Part shown: piece after piece, positions 53,207 to 62,571 of the stretch
Position numbering within the stretch: the first letter of the stretch is position 1
How the letters are laid out: each line of letters starts with the position of its first letter
From: Natrinema gelatinilyticum
GTDB lineage: Archaea; Halobacteriota; Halobacteria; Halobacteriales; Natrialbaceae
Direction: 5' to 3'
Assembly: GCF_024266705.1 (NCBI RefSeq)
Contig: NZ_CP100756.1
Coordinates: 620,001-684,000, forward strand
Length of the DNA: 64,000 nt
Made by a program: the position numbers and the translations under genes
The notes under the pieces: generated by a model
Seen by the model: only the letters and a program-made list of their open reading frames with translations
The model's database searches: none
What the model was told of the DNA's origin: nothing

Positions 53207-53628
53207 CGTCTCGTCGCTCCGACGAGCCGGGCGTTCTCACCGGATTTCCGACCACCGCATTGGCGGAATACTGATCCCGCCGAGGGTCGGTCGGGAGATC
53301 GTGACTTGCCCGGTGGTCGACACCCCTCTCCCGGCGTGATAGATCCGCCCCCTCGGGCCCGAGGCCCTCGTTTTCGAGCGTTGTTCGTCCTCAAGCAGGC
53401 CGAGTTCGGCGGCTGCGAGATCCGCGATCCGGTCGGTGACGCCGGGATCGACCTCGGTGGGCCGCGTGAGCGCCCTGTCGCGGTCGGAACCGCAGTGTCG
53501 AGTAGCAGTGACGGCTTCCTCCGGCCGTTGACCGATCCGTCTACCGGTGTTCCTTGCAGAGTCGTTCCCCGTCACGAGTCGTGACAGGTGGCGCGGTCCC
53601 CAGTTCCGAGAGGGCCGCCTCGTCGTGG
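53207..53628. other. Intergenic region without a clear gene
   Basis: A 112-codon minus-strand frame (53237-53575) contains a protein-like segment (TEVDPGVTDRIADLAAAELG then LLEDEQ), but its ends are not coding-like and no promoter is visible. It may be a gene remnant. Confidence 0.3.
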
Positions 53629-54603
53629 CTATCGATAGTATCGTGCAATGACCGCGATCGAAATGGCGACACCGGCCGCCAGCGGGCCGAATCCAGGCAT
53701 TTCGTCGCGACCGTTATCGTCGGTCTGGCCTCCGTCGGTGGTGTCTCCGGTCCCGTCTTTCGGTTCGGTCGAGTCGGTTCCGTCGGTATCGTCATCCGAG
53801 GAGTTCGATTCGTTGGGGATCGTTCGCTCGTCGGCGGGCGCGTCGAGTTGCAACACGACGACGACCTGTCCGTGATTGGAGTCCTCGGTGGTGGTCCAGC
53901 CGCCGCCGGCTTCCTCGTAGGGCTCTGCGGCGTCGATCGGATCGATATCCGTATCCCAGCCGTCGCCCTTGGGGACCTGCTGGATGTACCCGACGACGTC
54001 GATCCGATCCGCGTACTGGCCGGTTATCTCGGCTTCACCGTACTCGATAGACGAGCCGACAGGATTCCCGTGGAATTCGATACAGTGGGAGTCCATGTAT
54101 CCGTCACCTTGTGCGATGTCTGGGCTCGTCCCGAACTGGTCACCGTCGAGCGCGAACTCGTAGTTGTCGGTCATGGGGAATTTGACGGTCATCGGGTTCG
54201 CGTCGGGATGCCACGTCGTCGCCCCGCCGGTTGGAATCGTTACGGACGTGTTCGAAACCGACGTGCCGACGACCGGTTCGCCATTTTCGTTGACCAGCGA
54301 GACGCAGATTTTCCCGGACCCGTTCCCGAGATAGGGACTTCGGTACTCGTCGCGTGGGTTCTCGTAACTTACCCAGGACCCATCGTCCGCTGCCGCCTCG
54401 AAGTACGGATCTCCCTCTTCTGGCGCGGGCTCGACGTAGGCTTCCTCGGACACGCCGCTTTGGTCCGGATCGATCGCACTCGCGGCCGTGCCGGCAGCAC
54501 CCGACGCGATGAGGCCACCGATCACGACCAGGCCGAGTCCGACCGCGAGTACTACGTGCAGTTCCCCCGGGAGCCACTCCGAGAGACGGTGTCGCCGGGA
54601 CAT
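53629..54603 (-). CDS. Surface protein with PGF-CTERM anchor
   Basis: 324 residues. A membrane segment near the N-terminus (VVLAVGLGLVVIGGLIASGA) acts as signal/anchor, with positively charged start SRRHRLSEWL. The extracellular part has beta-type segments (GKICVSLVNENGEPVVGTSV, TTWHPDANPMTVKFPMTDNY) and a Ser/Asp/Thr-rich stalk. The end, MPGFGPLAAGVAISIAVIAR then YYR, is a PGF-CTERM tripartite signal, processed by archaeosortase A with lipid attachment. Function of the outer domain is unknown. Confidence 0.75.
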   Translation of the reverse strand: MSRRHRLSEWLPGELHVVLAVGLGLVVIGGLIASGAAGTAASAIDPDQSGVSEEAYVEPAPEEGDPYFEAAADDGSWVSYENPRDEYRSPYLGNGSGKICVSLVNENGEPVVGTSVSNTSVTIPTGGATTWHPDANPMTVKFPMTDNYEFALDGDQFGTSPDIAQGDGYMDSHCIEFHGNPVGSSIEYGEAEITGQYADRIDVVGYIQQVPKGDGWDTDIDPIDAAEPYEEAGGGWTTTEDSNHGQVVVVLQLDAPADERTIPNESNSSDDDTDGTDSTEPKDGTGDTTDGGQTDDNGRDEMPGFGPLAAGVAISIAVIARYYR

Positions 54604-55133
54604 GGATTACGCTCCGGGCCCAGTTCGGCCCGTCAGAGACTCGATCGATCTACTGTTCCGTGCCGATGACTGTCCTGATATGGTACTGATCATCCAATTG
54701 ACGTACCGGATTGCCCGTTCTATATATGAGCAGCGTACTCACCGGTAGACGGGTTCTACGGACGGTAGGCTTCATTTGAAATCCGAAACGCCGATCGAAG
54801 ACGGTGGATAACCGTCCGGTTCGATTACGGACGTCGGCCGGTGTCACGATGATCGACGAGCGATTCGAATGTGCCGGAACGGACGCGTGCCGCCCCATTT
54901 TCGCGGCCTGTGATAGTCGACTGGTATCCGAAAGACGAGCCTACCGCGGGTCGTACGACTCGAGTGATGGCTCGATACGGGCTGAACAGACACGCCGGTT
55001 GGTCGTCGCCAGCAGAGGGTGATAACGGTGTGCCGTACCCCCACGACGAAAGAGCATTATTTGAGCGCAGTATCGACAGAACCGCGCACGCGCTGGCCGG
55101 CCGCTTTTCTACCGGGTGACGGTACAGCTTCGT
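54604..55133. other. 530-base region without a recognisable gene
   Basis: Open frames on both strands are short and lack haloarchaeal composition. TATA-like TATATATG at about 54720-54728 may start transcription of something short on the plus strand, or be chance. I see no repeats or RNA structure. Confidence 0.35.
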
Positions 55134-55520
55134 ATGAGTGACGACGGACGGGGCCACGACCGCGTGCAAACGAGTGCCGAACGGCGGAAAGCAGAGCGGG
55201 CGGACCATACCGAATCGATCCTCGAGGACGTCGAACGCGGCCTCGAAGAGATGGAGTATCCGATCAGTAGTGAGGAACTCGCCACGGAGTACGGCGACCA
55301 GCCGATCGACATGCCGAACGAGACGGAATCGCTCGGGTCCGTCTTCGATCGGCTGGTCGACGAGGAATACGAATCACCCGAAGCAGTCCGTGAGGCCGTC
55401 TATGGGGAGATAACAGGTGAGGCCGGCAGTCCAAACGAAGCCAACGCCGAACGCGATCTCGAGGAACTGGACGCCGACACGCAGAGCTCGAGCGACGCGA
55501 GCGGCATCGACACGTACTGA
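55134..55520 (+). CDS. DUF5789-like small acidic protein
   Basis: 128 residues. The core LEEMEYPISSEELATEYGDQ, PNETESLGSVFDRLVDEEYE and SPEAVREAVYGEI matches the haloarchaeal DUF5789 pattern (Y-P-x-x-x-x-E-L-x-x-x-Y-G). Both ends are disordered and acidic. Function unknown; such proteins are usually single genes. Confidence 0.7.
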   Translation: MSDDGRGHDRVQTSAERRKAERADHTESILEDVERGLEEMEYPISSEELATEYGDQPIDMPNETESLGSVFDRLVDEEYESPEAVREAVYGEITGEAGSPNEANAERDLEELDADTQSSSDASGIDTY

Positions 55521-55728
55521 AGTCGGTCCGTCTCGAGACGACTCGACCAAACGATGACCGGATAGCGACGAGCCTGCGGTGGGAAGAGCGTCCCACGACG
55601 GAACGACGGTGAACGGAGTCCGCCCTCTCGACATCGACACGTACCAGCACATTCACCGCCTATCGTCGTCCAGTCGGGCGGATTGTGAGAGCAGAACGGA
55701 TTTACGTTCGCGTCGTCTGTTCTCGTGT

Positions 55729-56340
55729 ATGGATTACGAATCGAGTCTCGACCGAGCGATGGAAGACGTTCCCGATATCGGGGGCGACGAACAGCGACTC
55801 CAGATTCCAGACCCCCAGACCCAGAAAGACGGCGCGTTTACCCGAGTGAAAAACTTGGACGAAGTCGCCGACGTTCTCTCTCGAGAGACGGAACACCTCC
55901 ACCGATTCCTCCAGCGAGAACTGGGGACGAGTGGCAAACTCGAGAACGGCCGCGGTCGATACAATGGGACGTTCTCCCAGCGCGACATTAGCGCGGCGAT
56001 CGACGCCTACGTCGACGAGTACGTCCTCTGTTCGGAGTGCGGACTGCCGGACACGCGGCTGGTCCGAGAGGACCGAACGCCGATGCTTCGGTGTGACGCC
56101 TGCGGTGCGTTCCGACCGGTTTCCAAACGGTCGACCAGCAGCCAGCAGCAACAGCAGCAAGACGCCGTCGAAGAGGGCCAGACGTACACGGTCGAAATCA
56201 CCGGGACCGGACGGAAGGGCGACGGCGTCGCGGAGAAAGGGAACTATACGATTTTCGTTCCGGGTGCGGACGAGGGCGACGTCGTGGACATCTACATCAA
56301 GAACATCTCGGGGAACCTTGCGTTCGCCCGACTCGCCTGA
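55729..56340 (+). CDS. eif2b: Translation initiation factor aIF2 subunit beta with C-terminal TRAM domain
   Basis: 203 residues. N-terminal and middle parts match aIF2-beta: MDYESSLDRAMEDVPDIGGD, VLSRETEHLHRFLQRELGTS and NGTFSQRDISAAIDAYVDEY, then the zinc ribbon CSECGLPDTRLVREDRTPML and CDACGAFRPV. After a Gln/Ser linker (about 140-150), residues 150-203 form a TRAM domain (GQTYTVEITGTGRKGDGVAE, GADEGDVVDIYIKNISGNLA), an RNA-binding beta barrel. aIF2 delivers initiator tRNA. TATA-like GGATTTACG is 25 bases before the ATG. Confidence 0.9.
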   Translation: MDYESSLDRAMEDVPDIGGDEQRLQIPDPQTQKDGAFTRVKNLDEVADVLSRETEHLHRFLQRELGTSGKLENGRGRYNGTFSQRDISAAIDAYVDEYVLCSECGLPDTRLVREDRTPMLRCDACGAFRPVSKRSTSSQQQQQQDAVEEGQTYTVEITGTGRKGDGVAEKGNYTIFVPGADEGDVVDIYIKNISGNLAFARLA

Positions 56341-56473
56341 ATACGGTTGAGTCGGCCGGCAGCGCACCGACCCGTCAGCCGGTAGTACGCCGTCGTATCG
56401 GGCGACGTTGCGTCTCCGTGGCGACCACAGTCGGATCGCGAAATTAAAGTCAGTTTGTGCTAGTAACACGGAC

Positions 56474-57109
56474 GTGGGAGTATCGTTCGATCTCTTCGGG
56501 ACGCTGGTGACCGCCGATCGGCCGGCCGATCCGGCCGCAGCCATTGCAACAGAACTCGAGAAACGGGACGTCCGGGTTCCGGACGACTGGGCCGACGCGT
56601 ACGCGGAACCACACGTCGACGCGCCAGACGGCGCGGAGGTCCCGCTTCCGGCTCACGTCTCGCGCGCGCTCGCGAGTCGCGGCGTCGAGTACGAGCACAA
56701 CGCAGCGAGACGAGCCGTCGTCGCCGCGTTCGATCCGACCGTCGAAACCAGGCCGGGCGCCCTCGAGACGGTCGAGGCGGCCCGCGAACTGGGACCGGTC
56801 GGGATCTGTTCGAACTGCAGCGTTCCGGAACTCGTCGGCCGGACGCTCGTCAGATCCGACTTCGAGCGGGACGATTTCGACGCGATCGTAACCAGCGTCG
56901 GCTGTGGATGGCGCAAGCCCGCGCCCGAGATGTTCGACGTGACTGCGGACCGACTCGGCGTCGATCCGGCCGATCTCGTCCACGTCGGCGACGATCCGCA
57001 GGCCGACGGCGGGATCGAAGCCGTCGGCGGCACGGCGCTGTTACTCGAGGACGTGGCGCTCGCGGACGTGCCGACACGGCTGTCGACCGTGAAGTCACAG
57101 CAATCATGA
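56474..57109 (+). CDS. HAD-superfamily hydrolase, first gene of the cobalamin operon
   Basis: 211 residues from a GTG at 56474, since MGVSFDLFGTLVTADRPADP places motif I at the very start and a TATA-like AAATTAAAG lies 27-35 bases upstream. Further HAD motifs are GICSNCSVP, CGWRKPAPEMFDVTADRLGV (Lys) and LVHVGDDPQADGGI. It is probably a phosphatase. The gene is 37 bases from cbiB; archaea lack a known CobC-type phosphatase for the last nucleotide-loop step, so this enzyme is a candidate, by context only. Confidence 0.78.
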   Translation: MGVSFDLFGTLVTADRPADPAAAIATELEKRDVRVPDDWADAYAEPHVDAPDGAEVPLPAHVSRALASRGVEYEHNAARRAVVAAFDPTVETRPGALETVEAARELGPVGICSNCSVPELVGRTLVRSDFERDDFDAIVTSVGCGWRKPAPEMFDVTADRLGVDPADLVHVGDDPQADGGIEAVGGTALLLEDVALADVPTRLSTVKSQQS

Positions 57110-57146
57110 CCGAAGGGAGACGGATGGCCAGTACCGAGGGAATTCC

Positions 57147-58121
57147 GTGACGTTGACGACGCTCGCGGTGATCGGCCTGGCGTTCAGTCTCGATATACTG
57201 TTCGGCGAGCCGCCGACCGCCTTCCACCCGGTGGCGTGGTTCGGCCGACTCGTCGACGGTCTCGATCGCCAGTGGAGCACGACCGCGCGACGCCAGCGCC
57301 TCGTCGGCGTCGGAATCGCGGCCGCTGCCCCGCTCGTCCCTGCGACGGTCGCCGGCGCCACCGTCATCGCTGCGGCCGCGCTCAACCCGATGGCCGAAGG
57401 AATCGCCGCCGCGCTCGTCCTCTACTCGACGACCAGCCTTCGTTCACTGCTCGAACTCACTGCGAACGTCGTTCGAGCGACCGACGGAGACGGAGCGCGC
57501 GCCCGTGAGCTGGTCGTCGGCCTCGTCGGTCGCGACGTCTCGACGCTCTCGCCGCGTGAGCTCCGCAGCGCTGCCCTCGAGAGCGCCGCCGAAAACCTGG
57601 CGGACGGGTTGGTCGCGAGCCTGCTCGCGTTTTCTGCCCTCGCGCCGATCTCGCTACCGGTCGCAGCGGCCGTCGCCGCCTGGATCAAGGGCGTCAACAC
57701 GCTGGACTCGATGCTCGGCTATCCCTCGAAGCCGATCGGGACCGCGAGCGCGCGACTGGACGACCTCGTGATGTATCTGGCCGCTCGAATCGCGGCGGTC
57801 ACGATCGCCGTCGCTGCGGCCAATCCGCTGGTACTCCGCCGAGCCGGACAGTGGGCGCGAGTCCCGCCGTCGCCCAACTCCGGGTGGCCGATGGCGACGC
57901 TGGCCTGTGCCATGGATGTCCGTCTCGAGAAGCCATCGACGTACGTTCTCAATTCCGAAGCCGAACTCCCGACGCTCGCAGAGGGCGAGCGCGGCGTTGC
58001 GCTCGTCACCTCGGCTGCCATCGTCTCGGTCCTCGTGGCCGTCGGACTCGCGATCGTCGCGTCGACGGCCGGTACGACACTCGAGTCGCAGGCCACGGCG
58101 ATAGCGGAGGTGATGAGATGA
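57147..58121 (+). CDS. cbiB: Adenosylcobinamide-phosphate synthase
   Basis: 324 residues from GTG at 57147. Joins aminopropanol (or its phosphate) to adenosylcobyric acid in the membrane. Family landmarks are LDILFGEPPTAFHPVAWFGR, STTSLRSLLELTANVVRA, the VGRDVSTLSPRELRSAALES and AAENLADGLVASLL region, and WIKGVNTLDSMLGYPSKPIG. Several membrane segments. It overlaps cobS by 4 bases (ATGA). Confidence 0.92.
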   Translation: MTLTTLAVIGLAFSLDILFGEPPTAFHPVAWFGRLVDGLDRQWSTTARRQRLVGVGIAAAAPLVPATVAGATVIAAAALNPMAEGIAAALVLYSTTSLRSLLELTANVVRATDGDGARARELVVGLVGRDVSTLSPRELRSAALESAAENLADGLVASLLAFSALAPISLPVAAAVAAWIKGVNTLDSMLGYPSKPIGTASARLDDLVMYLAARIAAVTIAVAAANPLVLRRAGQWARVPPSPNSGWPMATLACAMDVRLEKPSTYVLNSEAELPTLAEGERGVALVTSAAIVSVLVAVGLAIVASTAGTTLESQATAIAEVMR

Positions 58122-58885
58122 CCACGGTCGAACGCTGGATCAGTGCCACTCGCGGAGCAACGGGGTTCCTGACGCGTCTTCCGGTCGGCTACCGCGACGA
58201 GGACTGGGACGCGTTTCGTTCGACGCCAGCCGCATTCCCGGTCGTCGGGTTCGTCGCTGGTGCACTCGCTGGAGTGCCGCTACTCGCGGCCGATTCCCTC
58301 GCACCGCCGACCGTCGCGTTCGGCTATCTCCTCGCGGTGTACGCCGTGATGGGAGTCCACCACCTCGACGGAGTCGCGGATCTGGGCGATGCGCTGGTCG
58401 TACACGGCGACGTTGAGCGTCGCCGCAACGTGCTGAAGGATACGACGACTGGCGTCGGGGCGCTACTTTCGGTGGCGGTCACCGTCGCCACCCTCGCACT
58501 CGGCGGGCTCGGACTGGCTGGCCTCCCGGTCCGCGCGGCGGTCGGCGTCGCGGTCGGCGCCGAAGTCGGGGCAAAACTCGGCATGGCCGCGATGGCCTGC
58601 TTCGGAGCAAGCGGATACGAAGGGATAGGAGAGTGGTTCACCTCGGCGTCCACGCCCCGCGCGTTTCTCGCACCCGTGGTCGTCGCCTTCCCCGGCGTCG
58701 CGCTCACCTGGCCCGATCCCGTCGCAGCGGTCGCCATCTGTGGTGGCGTCGCCGGCATCGGACTGCCGTGGTACCTGGCAAACCGCGACCTCGGGGGTAT
58801 AAGCGGCGACATCTTCGGCGCGGCGAACGAGGTCGGTCGCATCGCCGGCGTTCACGCGGGGGTGATCGCGTGGACGCTGTTGTGA
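58118..58885 (+). CDS. cobS: Adenosylcobinamide-GDP ribazoletransferase
   Basis: 255 residues, membrane-embedded. Condenses adenosylcobinamide-GDP with alpha-ribazole or its phosphate, completing cobalamin. Family motifs: TGFLTRLPVGYRDEDW, AVMGVHHLDGVADLGDAL (metal-binding H-x-D-G-x-x-D), RRRNVLKDTTTGVGALLSVA and LGGISGDIFGAANEVGRIAG. It overlaps both neighbours, cbiB by 4 bases and cobY by 16. Confidence 0.92.
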   Translation: MTTVERWISATRGATGFLTRLPVGYRDEDWDAFRSTPAAFPVVGFVAGALAGVPLLAADSLAPPTVAFGYLLAVYAVMGVHHLDGVADLGDALVVHGDVERRRNVLKDTTTGVGALLSVAVTVATLALGGLGLAGLPVRAAVGVAVGAEVGAKLGMAAMACFGASGYEGIGEWFTSASTPRAFLAPVVVAFPGVALTWPDPVAAVAICGGVAGIGLPWYLANRDLGGISGDIFGAANEVGRIAGVHAGVIAWTLL

Positions 58886-59535
58886 TGTGCGGCGGTGCAG
58901 GAACTCGCCTCGAGAGCCCACACGAGAAGCCCTTACACCCGATCGACGGGTCGGCGATGGTCGATCGAGTACTGACGGCACTCCGCGGGAGCGGGGTCGA
59001 AACGACCTTCGCCGCCGTCTCGCCGAACGCGCCGGCGACGCGCTCTCATCTCGAGCGTGCCGACGACGTCCTCCCGATCGAGACGACCGGAGAGGGGTAC
59101 GTGACCGATCTACTGGCGGTCCTCGAGCGACCCGAGATATCGCCGCCGATCCTGACCGTCGCCGCGGACGTACCGCTGCTCGAAGCCACCGTCATCGACC
59201 GAATACTCCTGATCCACGGCGACGGGGACGGCTCGCGGACAGTCTGCGTCCCCGTGGCGCTCAAACGGCGACTCGGGGTCAGCATCGACGCGCGACTCGA
59301 ACCCGACGATCACCTCGCGCCCACCGGGGTCAACGTGGTCGGCGAGACGGACGCTGGGGGGAGCAACGCTGACGATCCGACGAGCGACGTGGGCGATTCG
59401 ACGACCGACTCGCCCGATCCCACGACTATGACTGACGTCTACTACGACCCACGACTCGCGGTGAACGTGAACCGACTCGAAGACGCTCGAATCGCAGCCG
59501 ATCGACTTCGGAACCGACGCGCTGAGGGGCGCTGA
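58870..59535 (+). CDS. cobY: Adenosylcobinamide-phosphate guanylyltransferase (archaeal type)
   Basis: 221 residues from GTG at 58870, giving MDAVVMCGGAGTRLESPHEK, which fits archaeal CobY starts. Transfers GMP from GTP to adenosylcobinamide phosphate, replacing bacterial CobU. The nucleotide-binding loop is GGAGTRL. ILTVAADVPLLEATVI carries the metal-binding Asp, and TGVNVVGE follows. An acidic low-complexity insert (about residues 155-185) precedes the conserved end YYDPRLAVNVNRLEDARIAA. Confidence 0.88.
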   Translation: MDAVVMCGGAGTRLESPHEKPLHPIDGSAMVDRVLTALRGSGVETTFAAVSPNAPATRSHLERADDVLPIETTGEGYVTDLLAVLERPEISPPILTVAADVPLLEATVIDRILLIHGDGDGSRTVCVPVALKRRLGVSIDARLEPDDHLAPTGVNVVGETDAGGSNADDPTSDVGDSTTDSPDPTTMTDVYYDPRLAVNVNRLEDARIAADRLRNRRAEGR

Positions 59536-59537
59536 CG

Positions 59538-60665
59538 ATGCGGGTCCTCCTCTCCGCTGGAACGACGGAAACGGCGCTGATCGACGGCATCAGCGCCGCC
59601 GGTGCCGCGCCCGAGCTGATGGAACACACGCCGTCCGCGGACGTCGAAATCCTCGTGTACGGCGAGCCGATCGCCTCACCGGTGACTCCAGTGAGCCCGA
59701 ACGGCTGTCCGACGCCCGCGGCCGTGACGCGCGCCGTTCGGGAGGTCGTCGGGTTCGAGGTCGCGGTAATCGACGCGGGACTCTCTCGATCGACGGCCGC
59801 GCCGACCGTCGGCCTCGACGTGCGTCCCGGCATGGACGTTCGAGAACCGGTCGCCGTTCTGGACGCTGACGCGACGTTCGATCGCGCGTACGACTACGGA
59901 GCGAGCCTCCCCGACGACGAGATCCTGATCGGTGAAACGGTCCCCGGCGGCACGACCACCGCCCTCGGCGTCCTCACTGCGCTCGGCGAGCCGGCCGGCG
60001 TGTCCTCGTCGCTCCCGACGAACCCGATCGAGCGCAAGCGCCAGGTCGTCGACGAGGCCCTGACCGCGAGCGACCTCGAGCCGGGCGACTGCGACGGCGC
60101 CCCTCTCGAGGCGGTCGCGGCCGTCGGCGACCCCATGCAACCGACGGTCGCCGGCGTGACGGCCGGCGCGCTTGAGGCCGGAATCGACGTAACGCTAGCC
60201 GGAGGGACCCAGATGGTCGCCGTCGCCGCGATCGTACGCCACGCCGGGATCGACGTCCCGCTTTCGATCGCGACAACCTCGTTCGTCGCGGACGAACAGG
60301 GCGGCAGGCTCGCGGACGCGTGTGAGCGGTTCGACTGCGGCCTCACCGTCACGGACCCTGGCTTCGACGAGCGGGAACACGTCGCGATGGACCGATACTG
60401 CGCCGGCGAGGCGAAAGAGGGGGTCGCGATGGGGGGCGCACTCTCGCTCGTTCCGGACGGTCGGATGAGTGAGGTCCGGGATCAATTCGAGGGGGTCTGT
60501 GCCCGACTCGGGATCGATGCCGAATCCGGGTGTGACGGGATCGACGGACCGTACAACGACGAGTCAGCGACGGTGGCGATAGGCGCGGCGGACGCCGCGG
60601 ATGCAGACGGGTCGGACGCAGCGAACGATCGAGACGTCAGTGCGGAGGACGACCGTGGACCCTGA
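59538..60665 (+). CDS. cobT: Nicotinate-nucleotide-dimethylbenzimidazole phosphoribosyltransferase-like protein
   Basis: 375 residues. Matches the archaeal CobT-related group (TIGR00303/UPF0284 type): MRVLLSAGTTETALIDGISA, SPNGCPTPAAVTRAVREVVG, GETVPGGTTTALGVLTALGE, DPMQPTVAGVTAGALEAGID and AGGTQMVAVAAIVRHAGID, with the late catalytic Glu region ATVAIGAADAAD. It would make alpha-ribazole phosphate for the lower ligand; the actual base used by this organism is not shown. It starts 2 bases after cobY and ends 11 bases inside cobD. Confidence 0.88.
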   Translation: MRVLLSAGTTETALIDGISAAGAAPELMEHTPSADVEILVYGEPIASPVTPVSPNGCPTPAAVTRAVREVVGFEVAVIDAGLSRSTAAPTVGLDVRPGMDVREPVAVLDADATFDRAYDYGASLPDDEILIGETVPGGTTTALGVLTALGEPAGVSSSLPTNPIERKRQVVDEALTASDLEPGDCDGAPLEAVAAVGDPMQPTVAGVTAGALEAGIDVTLAGGTQMVAVAAIVRHAGIDVPLSIATTSFVADEQGGRLADACERFDCGLTVTDPGFDEREHVAMDRYCAGEAKEGVAMGGALSLVPDGRMSEVRDQFEGVCARLGIDAESGCDGIDGPYNDESATVAIGAADAADADGSDAANDRDVSAEDDRGP

Positions 60666-61728
60666 CTCGATCCGAGCCGGAAACCGAGTGCCTCACGGCG
60701 GCGAATCCGATCGGGCGCTGTTGGACTTTTCGGCCAACACCAATCCCCGAATTCCGGCTGGCGTCGGCGACGCGTACGCGGCCGCGCTCGAGGACTCCCG
60801 CCGGTATCCGGACGACGACTACCCCGATTTCCGTGCCGCTGCGGCCGACTTCGTCGGCTGCGGCCCGGCGCAGGTGAGTCCGACTCCCGGGGGTCTGGCC
60901 GCGATCAGGCTGGCGATGGAGACGTCCCTCGAGCCGGGCGACGAGGCGCTGGTCCCGTACCCGAGCTTCAGCGAGTACGCTCGGGAAGTCAGACTCCAAG
61001 GGGCGAAGCCGCGGTTCGTTCGGTACGACGAGCTGTGTCGGGTCGGTCACGCACTCCTCGATCCCTGCTCGCTCGCGGTCGTCTGTCGGCCGAACAATCC
61101 GACCGGGGACGCGGTCGAGTTGGAGACGCTCGAGGCGTTCGCGGCCCGCTGTGCGGACGCCGGAACGACCCTGCTCGTCGACGAGGCGTTCCTCGGATTC
61201 ACCGATCGGTCGTCGGCGGTCGAACTCGAGTCCGAGGCCGTCGTCGTCGCCCGCTCGCTCACCAAACTGTTCGGTCTGCCGGGACTCCGCGCCGGGTTCG
61301 CCGTCGCGACCGGCGATCGGACGGACGCGCTCGCGATCGCTCGACGCACGTGGTCGCTCGGGAGACCGGCCGCGAGCGTCGGCACGCACTGCCTCCGACA
61401 GGCGGCGTTCGTTCGCGACACGCGCGAGCGGGTCGAGTGCGAGCGCGAGCGGATGTGCTCCACGCTCGAGGATCGATTCGACGTGTATCCGTCGGCCGCC
61501 CCGTTCCTCCTCTGTGACGTGGGCGACCGCGACGTCTCGAGGGTGATCGCCGACGCACGCGCAAACGGCATAGCGATCCGTGACGCGACGACCTTCCGCG
61601 GGCTCGACTCGCACGTCCGGGTCGCCGTCAAGGATCGCTCGTCGAACGACCGCCTTCTCGAGGCGCTCGGCGTTCGTGAGACCGGAGACGGACCCGCCAA
61701 CCGGATCAATGAGTTCGACGATGAGTGA
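60655..61728 (+). CDS. cobD: Threonine-phosphate decarboxylase (PLP-dependent)
   Basis: 357 residues from GTG at 60655. A class II aminotransferase fold like histidinol-phosphate aminotransferase: LLDFSANTNPRIPAGV at the start, VVCRPNNPTGDAVELETLEA, LLVDEAFLGFTDRSSAVELE, and the PLP Lys in ARSLTKLFGLPGLRAGFAVA. The N-terminal S-A-N-x-N-P motif and gene context favour CobD, making aminopropanol phosphate for CbiB, over HisC. Confidence 0.88.
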   Translation: MDPDSIRAGNRVPHGGESDRALLDFSANTNPRIPAGVGDAYAAALEDSRRYPDDDYPDFRAAAADFVGCGPAQVSPTPGGLAAIRLAMETSLEPGDEALVPYPSFSEYAREVRLQGAKPRFVRYDELCRVGHALLDPCSLAVVCRPNNPTGDAVELETLEAFAARCADAGTTLLVDEAFLGFTDRSSAVELESEAVVVARSLTKLFGLPGLRAGFAVATGDRTDALAIARRTWSLGRPAASVGTHCLRQAAFVRDTRERVECERERMCSTLEDRFDVYPSAAPFLLCDVGDRDVSRVIADARANGIAIRDATTFRGLDSHVRVAVKDRSSNDRLLEALGVRETGDGPANRINEFDDE

Positions 61729-62545
61729 GCACGAACCAGCCTACGCCGCGACTCGGCGAGCCAACGTCCTTCGAGTCAGTCGACCCGCCACCGAGTGGCT
61801 CTCCACCGGCTGGAACGGCGGCCGTCGCGTCGCCGATCACGCGTACAACGTTTCGGTTCCCGACGGCTGGGACCGAACGGATCTCGGCACCTACATCGGC
61901 GAACGGCTCGAGCGGGCGCGCTTCGGGCGGACAGCCGTGGACGAGACGGGACCGGCGCTGCTGACCGGGGTCGACATTTCGGACGCTCGGGGTGCCCGTC
62001 ACGGTCCAGTGACGGCTTATGCGACAGCCGGGGTTTCGAACCCGGCCGCGTTACCGATGATACCGGAGCCGACGGCGGCGTCAGATGCGAACTCGAGGTC
62101 GGACGCGCGCGTCCTCGAGCCAGGCGAGTCCGACCTCGAGCAGGGACTAGAACGGAGGCCGGGAACCGTCAACGTCATCGTCGGAACGACGCGGGCGCTC
62201 GCACCGGGTGCGCTGGCCAACCTGGTCGCGGTCGCCGCAGAGGCGAAAGCAGCGACGCTGCTCGCCGAAACCGGCTTCCCAGGAACTACGACGGACGCAG
62301 TCGTCGTCGGCCACGATCCGGCGGGACCGCCAGCCGATTTCTCGGGGAGCGGAACCGAGGTCGGTGCGGCGACGCGGGCTTGTGTTCGGGAGGCCATCCG
62401 AGCGTCGCTGAGTGTCCACTATACCGAATCCGACGTGTCCCTCCCGGAATCGGTCGCGGACGCGGTGTACGGTGTCTCGACGGACGTTCGAGCAGAGGTC
62501 TTTTCTCCGCGGGTCGCTGACGACGCTGCCGAACCCGAAACCTAA
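61721..62545 (+). CDS. cbiZ: Adenosylcobinamide amidohydrolase (cobinamide salvage)
   Basis: 274 residues from ATG at 61721 (61709 is possible). Cuts aminopropanol from adenosylcobinamide to yield adenosylcobyric acid, which re-enters at CbiB; known in Halobacterium and Methanosarcina. Landmarks: STGWNGGRRVADHAYNVSVP, PALLTGVDISDARGARHGPV, YATAGVSNPAAL, NVIVGTTRALAPGALANLVA and AEAKAATLLAETGFPGTTTD. A variable acidic insert lies near residues 125-145. It overlaps cobD by 8 bases and ends the operon. Confidence 0.9.
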   Translation: MSEHEPAYAATRRANVLRVSRPATEWLSTGWNGGRRVADHAYNVSVPDGWDRTDLGTYIGERLERARFGRTAVDETGPALLTGVDISDARGARHGPVTAYATAGVSNPAALPMIPEPTAASDANSRSDARVLEPGESDLEQGLERRPGTVNVIVGTTRALAPGALANLVAVAAEAKAATLLAETGFPGTTTDAVVVGHDPAGPPADFSGSGTEVGAATRACVREAIRASLSVHYTESDVSLPESVADAVYGVSTDVRAEVFSPRVADDAAEPET

Positions 62546-62571
62546 ATCCGCTGGGTGCCTATCCGTCCCCG

